Source of the DNA: a bacterium
GTDB taxonomy: Bacteria > Vulcanimicrobiota > Vulcanimicrobiia > Vulcanimicrobiales > Vulcanimicrobiaceae
Direction: 5' to 3'
Assembly (NCBI GenBank): GCA_021807065.1
Contig: JAKAPO010000075.1
Location: forward strand, 1-8,986
Length of the DNA: 8,986 nt
This document shows positions 5,514-8,986 of the stretch, in pieces. The notes below the pieces were generated by a model. It had not been told where the DNA came from. It saw only the letters and a list, made by a program, of their open reading frames with translations, and made no database searches. The translations under genes were made by a program, and so were the position numbers. Every line of letters begins with the position of its first letter. Position 1 is the stretch's first letter.

Positions 5514-7259
5514 TTACGCAAACTGCGCGGAGTGAAGATCGGCGTACGCACCGCCGCGAGCGAGCAGTTCGTCGTGGGTTCCGACCTCCACGACCCGGCC
5601 GGCCTCGATGTAGAGTATTCGGTGGGCGCGGCGGATCGTCGAGAGCCGATGCGCGATGACGAGCGTCGTCCGCCCGGCCATGAGGCGATCCAACGCTTGT
5701 TGGATCAGCGTCTCGGAGTGTGAATCGAGCGCGCTCGTCGCTTCGTCCAGAATCAGAATTCGCGGATTGCGCAGAAGCGCGCGAGCGATCGCGACCCGTT
5801 GGCGCTCGCCGCCCGAGAGGCGGATGCCGCGCTCGCCGACCTGCGTCTCGTACCCGTCCGGAAGACTCTCTACGAACTCATCCACGTTAGCATCGCACGC
5901 GGCCGATCGTACCTCTTCGTCGCTCGCATCGAGGCGTCCGTAGCGAATGTTGTCGGCGATCGAGCCGCGCATCAGCTGCGGATCCTGCGGAACGATCCCG
6001 ATCGTGCGGCGGAGATCGGCCAGCCGCACGTCCGCGATGTCGACGCCATCGACGCGAACGACACCTCGCTGCGGCGCGTAGAAACGCGGCACGAGATTCA
6101 CCAGCGTCGTTTTCCCTGCGCCCGATCGCCCGACCAGCGCGACGATCTCCCCCGCGGCGACGGCGGCATTCACCTCACGCAACGCCGGTGGATCGCTCTC
6201 TTTGTACCAGAACCACACGCCCTCGAAATCGAGCGCGCCGCGCGGAGATGGCAGCGGCACCGCACCGGGCCGATCGCCAACTTCAACCGGCAGATCCAAG
6301 AGTTCGAAGATTCGTCCTGCGCCAACCAACGATTTTGCCAAATCGCCGACGAACGCCGCGAGGCGATTGAGCGGATTCGCCAGGTTCACGAGCAGCATCC
6401 AGTAGGTGAAAACTTGCTGTGTATTCAACCGAGCCACGAGCACCTCGCGCACCGACAACCACATGATGACGACGACTGCCGAAACCATGATCGTCGAGAC
6501 GACGAGGGGCTGCGTCTGAATGAACTGCGTCAACTTCATGTACGCGCCGAAGAAGTTTTCGTTGGCGTGCCGGAATCGCTGCGTTTCGAAGTCCTCGGTG
6601 CCGAAAGCCTTCACCACGCGTTGCCCGGTGAGGGCTTCCGCCAAGTTCGAGGAGAGATCGGCGATGCGTTCCTGAGCGCGCGTCGTGCTCGTCGAGATGA
6701 GCCGCTGGAATTTCGAGACCGCAATCGACACGAGCGGAGCAACGACGACCAGCGTGAGCGTAAGCAGCCAGTCGAGATACACCATCATGGCGAACGAGGA
6801 GACGAACGTCACCACAGCCACGACGAACTGCGGCAGTGAGACGCTCACGGCATCCGTCATCAACTGAAGATCCGTTGCGAACCGCGAGATCAGTTCGCCC
6901 GGGCGCCATCTATCGAACTCACCAAGCGGTAGGTTCAGCATGCGAGAAAAGAGCGCAATGCGCCACCGCGCGATGAGGTGCTGGCCGCTCCAAGCGGTGA
7001 GATACGTTTGGAAATAGGTGGCCAGATTGGCAAGGACGAGCGCTGCAAACGTTGCGATCAGCGCGAGATACAATATGGCAATATCGGGACGCTGGCCCGC
7101 TTTTGGCGCGAGCACGCGCCCCACGATCGCGCCGAATGCCGATGGCGGAACGAGACTGAGAACGCCGGCCAGCGTTCCCAGGAGCATCGCAACGACGATG
7201 CGTGGATAGTATGGACGCGCCTCCCGTGCGAGACGGGCGAGCGTGCTCCGCCGGCTCAT
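5514..7259 (-). CDS. ABC exporter (MsbA/multidrug type), fused membrane and ATPase domains
   Basis: This 581-residue half-transporter is expected to work as a homodimer in the inner membrane, exporting a lipid, glycolipid, drug or peptide. Residues about 20-310 form the six-helix ABC_membrane domain. Residues about 343-575 form the ATPase: Walker A G-R-S-G-A-G-K-T-T (377-385), Q-loop V-P-Q-D-P-Q (423-428), signature L-S-G-G-E-R-Q (481-487), Walker B I-L-I-L-D-E (501-506), and switch histidine H537 in I-A-H-R-L-S. All catalytic residues are present and the length is typical. ATG 7259 overlaps the photolyase-family stop codon as ATGA, indicating coupled translation. No good independent Shine-Dalgarno sequence is seen. 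MsbA-like lipid flipping would fit the glycosyltransferase neighbourhood, but those genes are on the opposite strand, so substrate is unassigned. Confidence 0.95.
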   Translation of the reverse strand: MSRRSTLARLAREARPYYPRIVVAMLLGTLAGVLSLVPPSAFGAIVGRVLAPKAGQRPDIAILYLALIATFAALVLANLATYFQTYLTAWSGQHLIARWRIALFSRMLNLPLGEFDRWRPGELISRFATDLQLMTDAVSVSLPQFVVAVVTFVSSFAMMVYLDWLLTLTLVVVAPLVSIAVSKFQRLISTSTTRAQERIADLSSNLAEALTGQRVVKAFGTEDFETQRFRHANENFFGAYMKLTQFIQTQPLVVSTIMVSAVVVIMWLSVREVLVARLNTQQVFTYWMLLVNLANPLNRLAAFVGDLAKSLVGAGRIFELLDLPVEVGDRPGAVPLPSPRGALDFEGVWFWYKESDPPALREVNAAVAAGEIVALVGRSGAGKTTLVNLVPRFYAPQRGVVRVDGVDIADVRLADLRRTIGIVPQDPQLMRGSIADNIRYGRLDASDEEVRSAACDANVDEFVESLPDGYETQVGERGIRLSGGERQRVAIARALLRNPRILILDEATSALDSHSETLIQQALDRLMAGRTTLVIAHRLSTIRRAHRILYIEAGRVVEVGTHDELLARGGAYADLHSAQFA

Positions 7260-8713
7260 GGATGCGAGCTTATCGGCCTGGTGCTTTGCCCCCTCTCCTG
7301 TTCTGCGACGTGCGCGCGATAGCGCTCCAGAAACGCGCGAGCAGCGGTATCGTGATCGAGGACCGGTTCCGGATAAGCGCTACCGTCGAAGATTGGGAGC
7401 ATCGGCATGCCGCGCCACCGGTCTACCGCCGGCGATGGTAGGTGACGCAGTTCATCAACGTAGCGGCGCACGTACGCGCTCTCCGGATCGAAGCGACGTT
7501 GCTGCCGTAATGGATTGTATATGCGCGGATACTGCGCTAGATCGGCGCCAACGCCCGCAATCCATTGCCAGTTCCCGGTCGCAACCGCGCGATCGTCCTC
7601 GACCAACATGCGGTCCCAGACATCGCGGCCGATCCGCCAGTCAACGCCAAGATCGAAACACAGAAACGATGCAGCGACAGCGCGCACGTGCGGGTGCATC
7701 CAACCGCACTCTTTCAGTTGCCGTATGCCGGCGTCCACCAACGCAAAACCCGTCTTCCCCTCACGCCATGCGTCGAGCGCCGGATGTTCCGTAGCGAAAA
7801 CGAAATCGCGCATGCGCTCCTGCAACGGTTGCTCATCGCTTTCGGGATGGAACCAAGCGAGTTGCAGGAAAAAATCCCGCATCGCGAGCGCACGCAGGAA
7901 GACGCGGAGCGATGATCGCTCTTCGCTCAACAGAAACGGGTTCTCGAGGCGTCGCACTACGGAGCGTACGACAGTCCGCAGCGCGATAGTACCGAATGAC
8001 AATTGTGGGCCGAGCTTGGACGTTCCGTCTCGAGCCGCCACGTTTCGTGCCGAAGCATACGCCAGCGCAGATCCGGCGAGAAACCGCTCGAGGAGCGCCG
8101 CCGCGTGCTGCGGCGAGGCTACTTCGCCTCCGATCGCCTTCGCGCCGTAGCGCTCCGGTGACGGAAGCGGCTCGGCGTCGCCTTCTGCCGGCGCGAGCCG
8201 CAGGAGCAGCGGGCGGTCGTACGAGACGACAGCCGACGAACGCCATCGCTCGAAATAGGGTTGGAAGGCTCGGTAGCCGGTGCCGTCGCGCGCTATCTCA
8301 TCGGGCGGGATCGCGGGAGCGTCGTGAACGATGATCGCCCGCAAACCCGCGCTTTCAAGAGAACCCTGTAGCGCGGCGTCGGCTCTTCTGCCGGCCGAAT
8401 CGTACGATGCGCTCCATGCAACACCGTCCGCCCGGCACTCGCGCGCGAGCTGCACGAGCGCTGTAGTAGCATCGCCGCGCCTGACGCTCAAGGTACCACC
8501 GCGCTCGCGCACGGCAGCGTCGAGCGCGGCAACGGCGCTGCAGAAAAACGCGGCACGCCGCGGTGACCGGAGCAGCGACGCGTCCAACGCCTCGTCGAGG
8601 ATAAGAGCTGTCACCACGGAGCCCTGTTCGGCTGCCGCGGCCAACGCCGCGTTGTCCTCCAACCGCAAATCGCGCGTAAAGCGGCAGATGAATCTGTTGT
8701 TCAAAGATGCCAA
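7256..8713 (-). CDS. Photolyase/cryptochrome-family flavoprotein with atypical active site
   Basis: This 485-residue phr-like protein has an N-terminal DNA_photolyase antenna domain (I-C-R-F-T-R-D-L-R-L-E-D-N, residues 9-21, to about 160) and a C-terminal FAD-binding domain (about 205-480). The latter shows T-S-K-L-G (231-235), W-R-E-G-K-T-G (316-322), V-D-A-G-I-R-Q-L, G-W-M-H (337-340), D-W-R and N-W-Q-W (381-384). From residue 306 on, numbering coincides with E. coli PhrB by hand alignment. R344, D354, W359, D374, W382 and W384 are kept. However, PhrB E274, W277, W306, N341, M345, D372 and N378 correspond to A275, M278, F306, P341, A345, E372 and A378. Canonical CPD repair is therefore doubtful. 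Start: TTG at 8713 (13-bp overlap with queG) or TTG at 8704 (TTGA overlap); no ATG and no clear Shine-Dalgarno. It is coupled to the ABC exporter by ATGA. Confidence 0.9.
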   Translation of the reverse strand: MASLNNRFICRFTRDLRLEDNAALAAAAEQGSVVTALILDEALDASLLRSPRRAAFFCSAVAALDAAVRERGGTLSVRRGDATTALVQLARECRADGVAWSASYDSAGRRADAALQGSLESAGLRAIIVHDAPAIPPDEIARDGTGYRAFQPYFERWRSSAVVSYDRPLLLRLAPAEGDAEPLPSPERYGAKAIGGEVASPQHAAALLERFLAGSALAYASARNVAARDGTSKLGPQLSFGTIALRTVVRSVVRRLENPFLLSEERSSLRVFLRALAMRDFFLQLAWFHPESDEQPLQERMRDFVFATEHPALDAWREGKTGFALVDAGIRQLKECGWMHPHVRAVAASFLCFDLGVDWRIGRDVWDRMLVEDDRAVATGNWQWIAGVGADLAQYPRIYNPLRQQRRFDPESAYVRRYVDELRHLPSPAVDRWRGMPMLPIFDGSAYPEPVLDHDTAARAFLERYRAHVAEQERGQSTRPISSHP

Positions 8714-8986
8714 AGTGCGGTAGCAATCTCTTCCCGGACGCTCGCATCTTCCTCTACCGCGAGCCGCTGCTGCAGTCCGCGGATCGCCGCCGGCGAGCCG
8801 ATCCGCCCCAGAGCCCAGGCCGCGTGCGCCCGGACCATCGGATGCGGATCCGTTTCCAGGGATTCCACGAGCGCGGGCACCACAGAGCGATCGAGCGCGT
8901 TACCGAGCGCGACGGCCGCGTTGCGGCGAAGAACCGCGGCGCCGCGCCAGCCCATCGCGGTAGGCAGGAAGGTCCGCCGGAATTCG
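8701..8986 (-). CDS. queG: Epoxyqueuosine reductase QueG, C-terminal HEAT-repeat part
   Basis: Only the last 94 residues are in the window; the frame is open to the right edge, so the 5' part is missing. QueG uses cobalamin and iron-sulphur clusters to reduce epoxyqueuosine to queuosine in tRNA, in the cytoplasm. The visible tail reads E-F-R-R-T-F, W-R-G-A-A-V-L-R-R-N-A-A-V-A-L-G-N, then P-M-V-R-A-H-A-A-W-A-L-G-R-I-G-S. This matches the link after the ferredoxin region and the HEAT-like repeats of the longer (Bacillus-type) QueG form. The ATG at 8955 is internal, since conserved residues continue upstream of it. A stand-alone HEAT-repeat protein is possible but less likely given the F-R..F..T..W-R-G..RN pattern. 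It is followed by the photolyase-family gene with a 4- or 13-bp overlap, so the two are co-translated. Confidence 0.78.
   Translation of the reverse strand, partial: EFRRTFLPTAMGWRGAAVLRRNAAVALGNALDRSVVPALVESLETDPHPMVRAHAAWALGRIGSPAAIRGLQQRLAVEEDASVREEIATALWHL

Noticed and set aside
5799..6839. 346-codon open frame on the plus strand
   Set aside because: It is antisense to the ABC exporter, is rich in Arg, His and Asp and shows no domain. It is a shadow frame.
8701..8955. Complete 84-residue HEAT-repeat protein starting at ATG 8955
   Set aside because: The frame stays open upstream with conserved QueG residues to the window edge, so the ATG is internal and the gene is truncated by the window.

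Overview
The window comes from a GC-rich (roughly 60%) bacterial chromosome. GTG and TTG starts are frequent, and stop/start overlaps are the rule. The sequence alone does not fix the taxon. The style (dense coupled operons, a FecR/DUF6600 tryptophan-rich protein, a QueG with a HEAT-repeat tail, rpoC away from rpoB) would fit a deep-branching phylum such as Eremiobacterota (WPS-2). That is a low-confidence guess.

Layout. (1) 1-315, minus strand: the first 49 codons of rpoC (RNA polymerase beta' subunit), its leader with GC-rich hairpins, and a sigma70-like promoter. No rpoB lies upstream. (2) 316-1628, minus strand: a GT2-type glycosyltransferase (744-1628) followed by a small four-helix membrane protein of the phage-holin IV superfamily (316-690), which has a perfect Shine-Dalgarno sequence. 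(3) 1681-5336, plus strand: a tightly coupled operon of two paralogous GT4 glycosyltransferases, a Nudix hydrolase and a FecR/DUF6600 cell-envelope protein. It diverges from the GT2 gene across 52 bp. (4) 5303-8986, minus strand: a second coupled operon reading queG (3' end only), a photolyase/cryptochrome-family flavoprotein, an MsbA-like ABC exporter and a 65-residue two-helix membrane protein. The two operons converge, and their last genes overlap by 34 bp.

How the genes may work together (inference): the three glycosyltransferases and the FecR-like protein suggest cell-surface glycan or envelope work. The minus-strand operon mixes tRNA modification (queG), a light-responsive flavoprotein and an exporter with no obvious shared pathway. 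The most unusual observation is that the photolyase-family protein keeps most of the fold and flavin-pocket residues but has lost several residues used for lesion binding, flavin tuning and electron transfer in canonical enzymes.

No tRNA, rRNA, CRISPR array, insertion sequence or attachment site was seen. No gene-free stretch exceeds 300 bases.
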